23,031 nt of DNA. It comes from Neocallimastix lanati (nom. inval.) (Eukaryota > Neocallimastigomycota > Neocallimastigomycetes > Neocallimastigales > Neocallimastigaceae). Below, one piece after another: positions 1 to 9,592 of the stretch. The position numbers were made by a program, and so were the translations under genes. The stretch is from positions 12,501 through 35,531 of the forward strand of contig JACVTC010000376.1 of NCBI GenBank assembly GCA_016946835.1, written 5' to 3'. Position 1 is the first letter of the stretch. Each line of letters begins with the position of its first letter. Below the pieces are notes generated by a model. That model made no database searches, had not been told where the DNA came from, and was given only the letters and a program-made list of their open reading frames with translations.

Positions 1-3000
1 GAAGCAGGATGATAAGTACTAATATAATGTACATAGACATCATTTAAATCTAGGAAAGCTTTTGTTTTATCAGATATGAATTGCGGGCCATTATCAGTAA
101 TTAATATCTCTGGAATCCCGTGTCTTGAAAATATATTATTTAAAAATCTAATGACATCTTCTGATTCTGTTTTGGCTAATGCTTCAGCTTCCACCCATTT
201 TGTTAAATAATCTACAAGTACTATTATATATTTATTACCTCTGAAAGATTCGTATAAGGATCCAACTAAATCCAATCCTACCCGAGTAAAAGGTAGACCT
301 GGGGGTGTAGCTAAATCTTCTGTAAATACATTCGGTGGTTGTGGTTTACATAATTGACATACATGACAAGATTTAATAAATAATCTGATATCCTTATTCA
401 TTCCTATCCAATAATAGTTCCTTTTCAAACGATGGTAGGTTTTAAAGTTACCTTCATGTCCTAAACAATGAGCTTTACTAATAAGTTCCCATTTTTCATT
501 ATCATTAAATATTACTTTTCTTAATTCATTATTATCTTTATAATACTGAACTCCATCAATTAATACAAATTTCTGGTTTATTATTTTTTTATAGAAATCA
601 TTTAGTATTTCAGTACTATCATCAATATCATTATTATTAGTATTAACATGATTAATATTATTATTATTATTATCATTATTATTAAAACTATGTTTATTAT
701 TTTCTTCAGTTTGAAATACCATATAATTCACATTCAATTTATTTTCCACTCCATTATTTTCACTATTATTATTATGTAATTTATTATTAAACTTATTAAA
801 CTTATTAATGTTATTTACATTATTTTTAATTTCCTCATATTCCATTTTGTAATTTTCATTATTACTATTGATCTTAATTTCATCCACTAACTCTTTTATT
901 TTATTAATTTTAGTATTTTTCTTATTTCTAATTTCTTCATTATTTTTAATTTCACAATTTTGAATTTCATTATTTATAACTTGGTTGAATACATCTTTAT
1001 TATAATTTTTTATATTATTTCTTTTATTTTTATTTTTTATATGTTTATCATCATTTTTTATATTTTTGATTATATATTTTTCATTGTTAGAATGTAATCT
1101 AGATAGTGCATCAGCAACTACATTCCTCCTCCCCTCTTCATATAACACTTTAATTTTTAAAATACTGAACTCAGTTATCCATTTGACATGCCTTGCTGAA
1201 GAAGGTTCTTTATTTTTAAATATGTAAACTAAAGGCTTATGATCGGTATAAAGAATTGTCTCAAAACTATTACCAGTGAGAAAAGGTTTAAATTTCATGA
1301 CACAGTAAAATGCGGCAAGCCCCTCAAGTTCTGTAATGCTATAATTGATTTCAGAATTGGAAAGTGTCCTACTTTCATAATATAATGGCTTCTCAATGTT
1401 GTCATCGTCTAACTGAAGTAGTACCCCGCCAATTCCTGATTTAGATGCATCTGAACGAACAATAAATGGTTTATCAAAATTTGGAGGTGACAATATAGGT
1501 GCATTAATAAGACGAATTTTTAAAAATTCAAATGCATTATTAGATTCGGTAGACCAAACAAAAGGAACATTCTTTTTTGTTAAATCATATAAAGGTTTAG
1601 CAATTTGGGCAAAATGGCTAATGAATTTCCGGTAATATCCAATTGCCCCTAAGAAAGAACGTAACTGTTTTAAATTAGAAGGAGGTAACCAATTAGCAAT
1701 AACTTTTATTTTAGAATTCATAGGTTTTATACCCTTAGTAGAAAGAGTATGACCAAGGAGCTCAACTTCTTCTTTAAAGAAATCACATTTTTCAAAATTC
1801 ACTTTTAATCCATTATTAGCAAGAATGAGGAATACTTTTTCTAGGTCTTTGATGTGTTGATCTAATGAAGGAGAATAAATAACTAAGTCATCTATGTAAA
1901 TAAAAACACATACTCCGATTAAATCAAAAAATATTCTGTTCATCTCCCTTTGAAAAGTAGCGGGAGCGTTGCATAGTCCAAAAGGCATAACTTCAAAATT
2001 AAAGTTTCCGTAAATGGTCGTAAAGCAAGTGATATCTTTATCATCAGAATGCATAGGAATCTGATGGTACCCTGAGAAGAGATCAATAGTAGACAAAATA
2101 GAAATATCACCGCTAACATAGTAAAGTATATCATCTATTAAAGGAAGTGCATAAGCGTCCTTTAATGTACAATTATTAATCTTCCTGTAGTCAACACACA
2201 TTCTCACTTGACCATTCTTTTTCGGTACCAGTACTACAGGAGAAGACCAAGGAGAACTAGAAGGGACAATTAAGTTATTATTTATAAGTTTAATTAATTC
2301 CTTTTTAAGTGCATCAGCTTGCACTTTTGAAATACGGTAGGCCCTCTGTTTAATAGGTGTTGTTCCTGGTATTAAATTAATTCTATGAGGATATAGCTTT
2401 GACGAACCCAAATCGTCAGTTTTCAGTGCAAGAACACTAATATAATTTAAAAATAATTTTTCTACATCAGCTTTCAAATTTTCTGGTAATTTTTTTACAA
2501 TAGAGTGAATCATTTCCAGTTTAGATATTGTGTCGTCTGTGCAAACCTCGTTTTCATTATGTAGTACTTCATTAGTTATTAATAAAAGAGATGGAATCAA
2601 TTGTGTTGTAATATCAACCGTTTTATTCTTATATTCTTTCCTTTCAATATTTCTATCTACTAATTTATAATTACTATTTAATTTGTTATTGCCGTTTTGA
2701 TCAGAATCGATTTTTGATGGAAGTTTAGAATGTAGTATGGGATTTATATTGTTTGTAACTTTAGAATTAATTTTATGATCATTTATTTTATAATTGTCAA
2801 TTTTATCATCATTCTTATTATTATTCGTTTTTATTTTGATATTATTTTCTTTATCGATGTCGACACTATTAAAGAAAGGTAATTTTACATTAAAATTATT
2901 TATGTTAATATTAGGCAACTCTGATTTAGCATATGTAAAAAGTATATTATTATTATCATTATTATTATCATTGTCACTCCAACTAGTTTCAGAATCCTCA

Positions 3001-4889
3001 TCATTCTCTTCAGAAGAATTATTATTTATATTATTCTCCTTATTCATATTATTTTCTTCGTCATTAATTCTATTTGTACTTTCAGAAGGACTCAAGCTAA
3101 CATCATAAAATAAAGAAGCTAATTCTATAGGATTATTATTTTCATCAATATGATATAAGGTATCATTAACTAAATTTATATCAAATCTATTTCGTTTAAG
3201 TGTGTCAATACCTATTAATATATCAAAGATATCATCCTTATCAATTTTCCTAAAGTAATCGATAAAAGTGTAATTTCCAATAGATATTTTTAGTTCATAA
3301 ATATCTGAACAAGTTGAATTGTTGGAATATACCTGAAAAATTTTTTCGGATATTCTCCCAATAGGATTTTTATTAATTTTAAATTTTTTTAAAGCCGTAG
3401 TGGTAATCAAATTAACGCTAGCACACGAGTCCAAGAAAATTTCAGCTGGTTTCTTATCCACAGTGCCTTTAACTTTAATCACTTTATGTTGGCTTATAAT
3501 TGTCATTACATTTATTAAAGATGTATTCAAATTTTTCTTTATTTTCTCTTTTCCTTCGGTTAATTTTAATGCTTTTGTAAATTCTGACCTGAACTTTGGA
3601 AACAGGTCTAACAAATATACTAACTTCGTTATGACTTCGGTTGATGCTACTTCCTTGATAAAGTCCTTAATTTTAAATTCATTAAAATCTTCCATCATTT
3701 TTATGTGTTTCTCTGGCTTGGAATAACTTTTAACATTGATGGGTATATCATCTTTGTTACTGCTCAGTATTTCATTTATTTTATTCAATTTATTCGCTTT
3801 TTTTACATTTCTAATATTTGGTTGATTGATATAAGAAAGATCCAAATATTCTAATTTATTTGTGTTATTATTAGTTATTGTTTGATTAGTTGGTGGTTGT
3901 GAATCCTCAAAAATTTCAATAGATTCATTGAAAGTAACATTTTTATGATCTTTATTTTCTTTAAATTCTTTACCTTCTTCTTTTTCTGTTGATAGTTTGA
4001 CATTCGTTCCTCCCTCATCTATTATCATATCAGGTGTTCCTGTAGTTGCTAATTTATTAACGTTTAATTTTCTTTTCATAATAGTATTTTTCTTCATAGC
4101 ATTTGTAATAATTGGAACTGGATTATCTATAAGCTTTTTCTTTATTTCTTTGGTATATGGGGAGATTTTTATTGAATTATTTTTACCTTTCTTTTGGGCA
4201 ACAGCGATAATTTCCTCATTATGGTAAATATTATTTGAATTAGGTTCATTATTAATTTTCTTTTCATTATCATTTATAGAAATTCTATTTAAATCAATTT
4301 CATTGTTACTTTGATCATCATTATTATTTTTATAAGTATTATTTATATTAACATCATTGTTAACTTGTTTATTAATAGTGTCATTTTCATAGATGTTGTT
4401 ATGATTACTATTATTTAATTTATAACCGTTACTAGTATTCTTACTAAGATATTCTATATTATTTAAGTTATTATTATTATTATTATTGGAATAAATATTA
4501 TCAATACTAGTATGATTATCATCAAATAAACTGTTTGTATAATTTATTTTATTATTCTTATTTAAATAATTATTGTTTATATCATAATTATGTGAATTAT
4601 CATTATAAGGATATCCATTATTTATTACATCATTATTTGAAGTTGCACTAGCATTATATGAATTATTATTATTATTATTATTATTATGTAAGTTATTATT
4701 ATTATTATTATTATGTAAATTATTATCATTAGTATTATTATAATTATTTTTTGTTTTCATAGTATTATTATTTAACTTGGGAGAGTATGTTAAATTTACA
4801 TATTCTTCATTAATACTATTATTTTTATTATAAGTTTGAAGTTTGGTTTGGTTAACGGGAGTTGTCCTTCTCCCATTATTTAGTTTAAA
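1..4889 (-). CDS. pol: Pol polyprotein of element A (protease, RT, RNase H, integrase), C-terminus cut by window edge
   Basis: Checked codon by codon, this frame has no stop from the slippery site at 4883-4889 to the window edge, about 1630 codons. The first ATG in this frame is at 4760, so the 43 codons before it can only be read after a -1 shift from gag. Order: Asn-rich N-terminal region; conserved pre-protease block (about 3715-3480); protease motif FLDSCAS with the Asp at 3429-3431; RT with YIDD at 1887-1898; RNase H (DASKSG, TDHKPL); integrase zinc finger (HEG...CHVC) and the DNGPQF motif. The window ends at YHPA, just before the expected catalytic Glu of the integrase. The protease has Cys where the family usually has Gly. 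The frame looks fully functional in the visible part. Compared with B, the N-terminal low-complexity part is longer. Confidence 0.93.
4857..4889 (-). promoter_or_regulatory. -1 ribosomal frameshift signal at gag/pol junction of element A
   Basis: On the minus strand the last gag codons are T-TTA-AAC-TAA, which form the heptamer TTTAAAC (4883-4889) in the correct phase (X XXY YYZ). An 8-nt spacer beginning with the stop codon follows (4882-4875). Then come stem GGGAG (4874-4870), an 8-nt loop AAGGACAA and CTCCC (4861-4857). Outer A-U and G-U pairs could lengthen the stem to 8 bp. UUUAAAC is a proven -1 slippery sequence in several viruses (known). Its use here is inferred. After slippage the ribosome enters the long pol frame. 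Confidence 0.82.
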
Positions 4890-5998
4890 TTATTAAAGCT
4901 ATCTCCATTATTATTATTATTATTTACATTAGCTTTGAAATTACTATTAATATTTGAACTAGTAGTATTAATATCCTGATTTATTCCATTAGAATTTCTA
5001 TTAAAATTATTATTTCCAGTGGGAATATTATTCTCATTAAAATTATTATTATTTCTATTAGCAATATTATTTCCAGTAAATTTATTATTTTTATTAAAGT
5101 AATAATTACTACCATTAAAAGAATTATTGTAGCCATTTTTATTACTATTATTATAATAATTGTTATATTTATTACTATTATTATTATAATCAAAATTATT
5201 ATTATAATTATTACCCATATCATTATTATTCATATTATAAAGATTATTATTTCTATTACTACCATTATTTTTATTATTAGGACATTCATAAGCTTTATGT
5301 CCTACTTGTTTACATGAGTAACACATAACTGATTTTCTAGCTTTTGGTTCGTAGTTATTATAGAATCTTCTTGTATCATAAGTATTATTTTGTTGAATTT
5401 GTTCTACTCCGTGATAATAATTATTATTATTATTAAAACTTTTATTTTTATTGTTACTATATCTACCTGGTGTAAACATTCTATTATTGGTGGAGTTTTC
5501 ATTTATATAACCCATAACATATGATGACGCTTGATATGAATTATCTAAATTATTTCCATGTTCTCTTAAGCTCCTATAAATTGGATGATTTAATAAATTG
5601 TTATTATTTTTATTTATGTTGTTTTGATATACCATAACATTCTGAGAATTTTTGTTTGTTATAGTTCGTACTTCAGCTTTTTCTGCACGTTCTGCTACTT
5701 CGAACGCTTCTGTTAATGTTTTACAGTTGGCCAAAATTACTTGAGAATGTACATATACCCTATCATGTATAGCATTTAAATAATCATCGACACATATTAA
5801 TTTTTTATATTCCAAGTCAAGTCGATGATAAAGAGTTAAATAATTATAATTAAATCCTTTAATTGTTTCATTTCTTTTTATTTTTAAGGCCTTTAAAATT
5901 GAACACTTATCATTTTGAGTAATTTCTAAATAATCTTCAATGGCTCTCTGGATTTCTTTATATGAGGGAAACCTTTTAACATTATTTCTTGTAGTCAT
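4880..5998 (-). CDS. gag: Gag of element A, main part (capsid and nucleocapsid)
   Basis: This 372-codon frame holds most of Gag: the particle-forming region matching Gag of B (SYKEIQRAIEDYLEITQNDK resembles the B segment with NFKEIQAAIEDH), then a long Asn-rich tail. A CCHC zinc knuckle, C-x2-C-x4-H-x4-C (CYSCKQVGHKAYEC, about 5325-5283), should bind the RNA genome. The ATG at 5998 is probably not the true start, because the homologous B protein continues upstream in one frame. Here the first 62 codons lie in another frame (next entry). The Asn tail is encoded by long AAT/AAC tracts. The last codons overlap the frameshift signal into pol. Confidence 0.88.
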   Translation of the reverse strand: MTTRNNVKRFPSYKEIQRAIEDYLEITQNDKCSILKALKIKRNETIKGFNYNYLTLYHRLDLEYKKLICVDDYLNAIHDRVYVHSQVILANCKTLTEAFEVAERAEKAEVRTITNKNSQNVMVYQNNINKNNNNLLNHPIYRSLREHGNNLDNSYQASSYVMGYINENSTNNRMFTPGRYSNNKNKSFNNNNNYYHGVEQIQQNNTYDTRRFYNNYEPKARKSVMCYSCKQVGHKAYECPNNKNNGSNRNNNLYNMNNNDMGNNYNNNFDYNNNSNKYNNYYNNSNKNGYNNSFNGSNYYFNKNNKFTGNNIANRNNNNFNENNIPTGNNNFNRNSNGINQDINTTSSNINSNFKANVNNNNNNGDSFNNLN

Positions 5999-6183
5999 AA
6001 AGATTTTAAAAGGTTTTTTATGTCAGCCTCTACTGCGTTCTTTACCCAAATAAAAATTCTGTTTGGTTCCTCGATGTTGTAAATTTCCATAACATTTTTG
6101 AAATCTTCTATCCAAGAATCTATGTCCTTACCATAATTTGCTAAGTATGGTAAGTCTCTTCTAATTTTCGAAGCGTCCGCCAT
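5995..6183 (-). CDS. gag: Gag of element A, N-terminal segment separated by a frameshift
   Basis: The 62 residues start MADASKIRRDLPYLANYGKD and align with the start of B Gag (MFDAAKLLKVLPHLSDYGKD), including SWI.DF, EP.R.F.W.K.AVE.DIK. The frame then ends at TGA, and the rest of Gag continues in the -1 frame from a TATGA overlap. In B the matching stretch is TTA AAA ATT; here it is TTA AAA TC, so one A of an A-run appears to be missing. The remaining TTTAAAA is itself a permissible -1 slippery heptamer, so some full-length Gag might still be made. Most simply this is a one-base inactivating deletion or a base-calling error. Confidence 0.85.
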   Translation of the reverse strand: MADASKIRRDLPYLANYGKDIDSWIEDFKNVMEIYNIEEPNRIFIWVKNAVEADIKNLLKSL

Positions 6184-6242
6184 TTATCTAATTATTATTT
6201 TAATTTGAAATTATATTCTTATATACTTTTACGAGTATAATA

Positions 6243-6285
6243 ATGTTATTTTTATTATTGTTATTATTATTGTTATTATTATTAC

Positions 6286-6316
<31 letters not shown>

Positions 6317-6640
6317 TCTTATTTTATATACTATTACTAAAATATTACTATTATTAAAATATTATTTATTATTATTAATTATTAATTCACTATTACTAAA
6401 ATATTATTTATTATTATTAATTATTACTTAATTCACTATTACTAAAATATCATTTAATTATTATTATTATTATTATTAATTCTTATTTTATACACTATTA
6501 CTAAAATATTACTATTACTAAAATATTATTTATTATTATTAATTATTACTTAATTCACTATTACTAAAATATCATTTATTATTATTAATTATTACTTAAT
6601 TCACCATTACTAAAATATTATTTATTATTATTATTAAAAT
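6243..6640. repeat. TTA microsatellite followed by imperfect tandem repeats of about 46 bp
   Basis: The first roughly 75 bases are nearly pure TTA/TTG triplets. After that the core CACTATTACTAAAATATTAT, followed by TTATTATTATTAATTATTAC and TTAATT, recurs about five times with small changes (around 6330, 6388, 6428, 6494-6552 and 6600). The repeat lies in the gag leader and probably arose by slippage. Confidence 0.7.
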
Positions 6641-6757
6641 ATTATCTATTATTTTTTTTTTTTTTCTAAATATTATCACATATACTATTAATAAAATATT
6701 ATTTAATATTAATTTTTATACTAAACTATTACTACTTTTTATTATAATATCATTTCT

Positions 6758-6813
6758 TAATTAAAGGTTTATTCGTTTTTATACTGGTCCGAATTCCCAG
6801 TTGTCTTTAATTA
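6758..6813. repeat. 56-bp hairpin module, copy 1
   Basis: The 9-bp inverted ends TAATTAAAG (6758-6766) and CTTTAATTA (6805-6813) enclose a 38-bp core with TTATTCGTTTTTAT and CTGGTCCGAATTCCCAG. A second copy lies 101 bp to the right with the same length and ends and 7 differences. It could fold as a stem-loop in the leader RNA of A. The function is unknown. Confidence 0.6.
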
Positions 6814-6858
6814 CTAATAAAGATAATAATAAAAAAAAATTAACTATACTAATAATAA

Positions 6859-6914
6859 TAATTAAAGACTTATTCGTTTTTATTCTGGTTCGAACTCCCA
6901 GTTACCTTTAATTA
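6859..6914. repeat. 56-bp hairpin module, copy 2
   Basis: The ends are the same as in copy 1 (TAATTAAAG at 6859-6867, CTTTAATTA at 6906-6914). The core contains CTGGTTCGAACTCCCAG with the 6-bp palindrome TTCGAA. The core superficially recalls a tRNA T-arm, but no tRNA can be folded around it. Confidence 0.6.
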
Positions 6915-6945
6915 TTATTTAATAATAATCATAATAATTTTAGGC

Positions 6946-6988
<43 letters not shown>

Positions 6989-7097
6989 TTTATATATTAC
7001 TATTATAAAAAAATTAATTATTTAATTTTAATTTAATATTAATTATTTAATTGTCTTTATTTTTTAAAAAGTAAATATCAATATACATATAAATTTC

Positions 7098-7214
7098 ATA
7101 ATATTCTTGGTTTGCACGCCCGGATTCTCCACCATTTTTGATACGATATTTTATTAAATACCGTATATGTTAGTTGGGCGTTTGTGCAAAAGGGAATTAC
7201 TCCAAGAATATTAT
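7098..7214 (-). promoter_or_regulatory. U5/leader stem of element A around the primer-binding site
   Basis: ATAATATTCTTGG (7098-7110) is a perfect 13-bp inverted match to CCAAGAATATTAT (7202-7214). The adjoining TTTGCAC (7111-7117) matches GTGCAAA (7184-7190), leaving 11 unpaired bases on the U5 side, and GCCC (7118-7121) can pair with GGGC (7176-7179). In the RNA this ties U5 of the LTR to the leader with the primer-binding site in between. Similar U5-leader stems regulate the start of reverse transcription in retroviruses (known); the role here is inferred. Confidence 0.68.
7117..7134 (-). promoter_or_regulatory. tRNA-type primer-binding site of element A
   Basis: Four bases inside the 5' LTR end, the minus strand reads TGGTGGAGAATCCGGGCG. 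It starts with TGG, complementary to the CCA end of a tRNA, as expected for minus-strand primer binding in Ty3/Gypsy elements. The matching tRNA would end in CCCGGATTCTCCACCA. The tRNA species cannot be named without the host tRNA set. Confidence 0.75.
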
Positions 7215-7755
7215 ATTACAATAATTATATTTACTTTTTATTTATTTATCTTTTATTATTTTATTTATTATATTTTATCATAAAAAAAAAAATACATGTT
7301 TTATTATTATTCCTTAAAAAAAAGAAAATATTTATTTATAAATTATTTTCATAATTATATTTTTTACTAATTTTATAAATTTTATTTATCGAAACACTAA
7401 AATTAATTAATAAATATAAATATTCATAACTTTTTACTTATAACTATTAATTCATATTGTTTAACATTATTTAAAAATTATTTTAATATTAACATCCATT
7501 TAATTAAACATTCAATCTCCGTTATAATTAATATAACTAATTTTACTATATTATCAACAATTCTTTTAATATTTTTAATATTATTATTTAATTTAATATT
7601 TTAATAATTAATAATAATAAATTATCTTTAATAATATATTAATAATATATTTTAAGATTCATTATATAAAATTAATTTTTAATAAATATTTATATTAATA
7701 ATTTTTCTAAATAATTTTTCTATTATTTTCTATTATTTTTACTGGACATGCATCA
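7139..7755 (-). repeat. 5' LTR of element A (about 617 bp)
   Basis: The inner end is fixed by the primer-binding site four bases away; on the minus strand it reads ATATCGTATCA, the same as the LTR of B. The outer end is taken as the minus-strand TGATGCATG at 7755, giving TGAT...ATCA termini. The second LTR copy is outside the window, so the outer boundary is an inference. The sequence between is AT-rich and holds no recognisable gene. It should contain the promoter of A, but no single TATA-like site stands out. Confidence 0.62.
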
Positions 7756-7759
7756 AAAA

Positions 7760-8301
7760 TGATACGATATTATTAAAAGTATCAGTGTTCGGTTGAGCAA
7801 GTTGTTTGATTATAAAATAATATATTCTAACAGAAGAATATAATAATAAACACACACTAATAAAATATATAGTAAACAATAATAATTCTTTTGTCGTATT
7901 TTAATTTTATTATTTTATTTTATATTTAAATATTAATCAATATATTTTATTATTTTAGTTATATTAATACATATTAAATTCTACTAAATTTTATATTAGT
8001 TAATTCCTCTGAATAACTAATTATTTTCTTTATAACTATAATTATAATAATATTAAGTTTTCTCTCCTTAATATTAACTTTTTAGTTAGCTCTCTAACTT
8101 CCTTCTTAATTTATTATTTATTTTCTTCATTTTATATTTCATTATTTCTCTTAACTCTATTCTATTGGTTAGTTTATCTTATTTAATTTTATTAATACTT
8201 ATTAATTGTACAAACTCATTTATTTACATGTATTAAATTATTTATCTATTATTTAAATTATTTTTATAGTTATTTCTATATTATTTGTAAGTGTCGTATC
8301 A
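7760..8301 (-). repeat. 3' LTR of element B (542 bp, complete)
   Basis: It begins TGATACGA and ends TCGTATCA, a perfect 8-bp terminal inverted repeat with TG...CA ends. The first 496 bp recur at 15523-16018 with no difference that I can see. An inverted CCAAT box (ATTGG at 8164-8168) lies on the transcribed strand. Several AATAAA-like sites exist but mean little at this base composition. The polypurine tract abuts it at 8302. Confidence 0.92.
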
Positions 8302-8317
8302 AGACGCCCCTGCTTTG
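8302..8317 (-). promoter_or_regulatory. Polypurine tract of element B
   Basis: On the minus strand CAAAGCAGGGGCGTCT directly precedes the 3' LTR start TGATACGA. A G-rich purine stretch in this place primes plus-strand DNA synthesis in LTR elements (known). Element C has the related AAGGGCGT at its 3' LTR edge. Confidence 0.65.
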
Positions 8318-8321
8318 AGTA

Positions 8322-8340
8322 GACTTCGTCCCTTGAAGTC
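8322..8340 (-). promoter_or_regulatory. Hairpin just upstream of the polypurine tract of B
   Basis: GACTTC (8322-8327) and GAAGTC (8335-8340) form a 6-bp stem with a 7-nt loop, 4 bases from the purine tract. It stands out as GC-containing sequence in extremely AT-rich surroundings. Element C has a hairpin in the same place. A role in primer selection or 3'-end formation is inference. Confidence 0.5.
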
Positions 8341-8467
8341 CCTATTTTATATATAATTTCTCTAAAAAAAATATTATTCTAAAAAAAAAAATTAAAATAT
8401 TATATTTATTCTAGTTTAATTTAATTGGCTAATATCTAAAAATCATAGTTATTATGTATGAATATTA

Positions 8468-8513
<46 letters not shown>

Positions 8514-8535
8514 GTATGTATATATTTAATATTTA

Positions 8536-8580
<45 letters not shown>

Positions 8581-8602
8581 TTTTTTTTTTTTTTTATGTG
8601 TG

Positions 8603-8695
8603 TAAATTTTGAAATCTAAATTTTGAAATGTATTTTTTTTTTTTTTTTTAAAATTTGAAATCTAAATTTTGAAATGTAAATATTTTTTTTTTTTT
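8603..8695. repeat. Two tandem units ending in T tracts
   Basis: The sequence AAATTTTGAAATCTAAATTT, followed by TGAAATGTA and a T tract, occurs twice in succession (8603-8649 and 8650-8695). It probably grew by duplication or slippage at homopolymers in the 3' region of B. Confidence 0.6.
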
Positions 8696-9425
8696 GTACT
8701 AACTTATCATTATATATTTGTATATCTATATTATTATTTATTGTATATACCTCTGTCTATATTATATATTGTTTATATATATATTTATATATTTATATTA
8801 TATTATTGTATTTTATTGTAGTATGCTTGTCATTATATATATTTTATTATGATCAATTCCTTAGTATTTATCGTATCATATTATATGTACAATTTTATTA
8901 TGAATTTAATTATATTTAATTATTGTGAGTGAAAATTATTATTTATTATATTTATATTCCTTAACATTGTGTGTTGTACCTGTAATAATACTACCTTATA
9001 TATTATTGATTATATATAAATATTATTCATTATACGTCGTTGTTTGTATTATTATATATTGCTCTTAATATTTTATATTATATATATATTATTTTTTTTT
9101 TTTTTTTTGTATGATAATATTATCTTATACTTATGTTATTCTTATTATATATTGTATATATGTTATTTCTTATGTGTATTACTATTTAATCATATATGAT
9201 TTTACTATTCTTATTATATTTATATATATTTTATTACATATATATTACTATTTATGTTATATTTATGCTATATTATTATACTATTCCTATTATATTGTAT
9301 ATATGAAATTATGTTATATATATATTATATATATATATCTTTTATATCTGTGTTATTACTGTGTTATATATATTTATATATCTGTTTTTATTTTAAACTA
9401 TTTTGTCATTATGTAATACTTATTT

Positions 9426-9427
<2 letters not shown>

Positions 9428-9473
<46 letters not shown>

Positions 9474-9505
9474 AAAGTTTGAATTTGAAATATAAATTAA
9501 AATGT

Positions 9506-9543
<38 letters not shown>

Positions 9544-9585
9544 ATAAATTTTTGAAATGTAAATTAAAATGTAATTTTTATTATT
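9428..9585. repeat. Two tandem units of T tract plus AT-rich spacer next to pol of B
   Basis: A T tract of 39 is followed by a spacer ending ATAAATTAAAATGTAA. A T tract of 32 is followed by a similar spacer ending GTAAATTAAAATGTAA. The second unit ends a few bases from the pol stop codon at 9593. Related to the units at 8603-8695. Confidence 0.6.
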
Positions 9586-9592
9586 ATAACTA

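Larger units (their letters stand above)
6184..7116 (-). other. 5' leader of element A, AT-rich and repetitive, no gene
   Basis: About 930 bases lie between the primer-binding site and the gag start. They hold a TTA microsatellite, a tandem repeat of roughly 46 bp, two 56-bp hairpin modules and a T tract of about 35 (6947-6981), which is an A tract on the transcribed strand. No frame with protein-like composition was seen on either strand; the leucine-rich plus-strand frame at 6243-6431 is just TTA repeats. Confidence 0.75.
1..7755 (-). mobile_element. Element A: Ty3/Gypsy LTR retrotransposon, 3' part outside window
   Basis: Seen, in transcription order from right to left: 5' LTR (7139-7755), primer-binding site, long AT-rich leader, gag (6183-4880), frameshift signal, and a pol frame that runs off the left edge. 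The order protease, reverse transcriptase, RNase H, integrase in pol defines Ty3/Gypsy (family knowledge). The end of the integrase, the 3' region and the 3' LTR are not in the window, so LTR divergence and target duplication cannot be judged. It is a relative of element B: Gag and Pol align along their lengths, and both LTRs end in ATATCGTATCA on the minus strand, although the rest of the LTR differs. Confidence 0.9.
8341..9592 (-). other. 3' untranslated region of element B, homopolymer-rich, no gene
   Basis: This stretch between pol and the 3' end signals contains T tracts at about 8474-8511, 8539-8578, 8580-8595, 8633-8649, 9092-9108, 9428-9466 and 9508-9539, all of which are A tracts on the transcribed strand. 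Between them lie short repeats and TA-rich simple sequence (8700-9420). A plus-strand frame at 9111-9416 codes only Ile/Tyr/Leu low complexity and is not a gene. Confidence 0.75.

Noticed and set aside
1940-2134. 64-codon hydrophobic minus-strand frame
   Set aside because: Alternative frame inside the RT domain of pol A, whose own frame is unbroken.
2794-3108. Plus-strand Ser/Leu-rich frame that looks like a membrane protein
   Set aside because: It is the antisense of the Asn/Asp/Glu-rich stretch of pol A; the real frame on the minus strand is open across it.
3400-4227. Two more plus-strand hydrophobic frames (3400-3726, 3997-4227)
   Set aside because: Antisense shadows of the protease and pre-protease region of pol A.
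4981-5223. Ile-rich minus-strand frame of 80 codons
   Set aside because: Out-of-frame reading of the AAT repeats that encode Asn in gag A.
6243-6431. Leucine-repeat peptide on the plus strand
   Set aside because: Translation of a TTA microsatellite in the leader of A; no protein-like composition.
6243-6640. CRISPR-like regular repeats
   Set aside because: Units are AT-only, imperfect and without distinct spacers; this is microsatellite expansion in a eukaryotic element.
6870-6910. tRNA-like fragment (GGTTCGAACTCCCAG)
   Set aside because: Resembles a T-arm only superficially; no acceptor, D or anticodon arm can be built around it, and the copy at 6795 lacks the TTCGAA loop.
9111-9416. Ile/Tyr-rich plus-strand frame of 101 codons
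   Set aside because: Low-complexity TA-rich sequence in the 3' region of B; no start context or motif, and antisense to the element.
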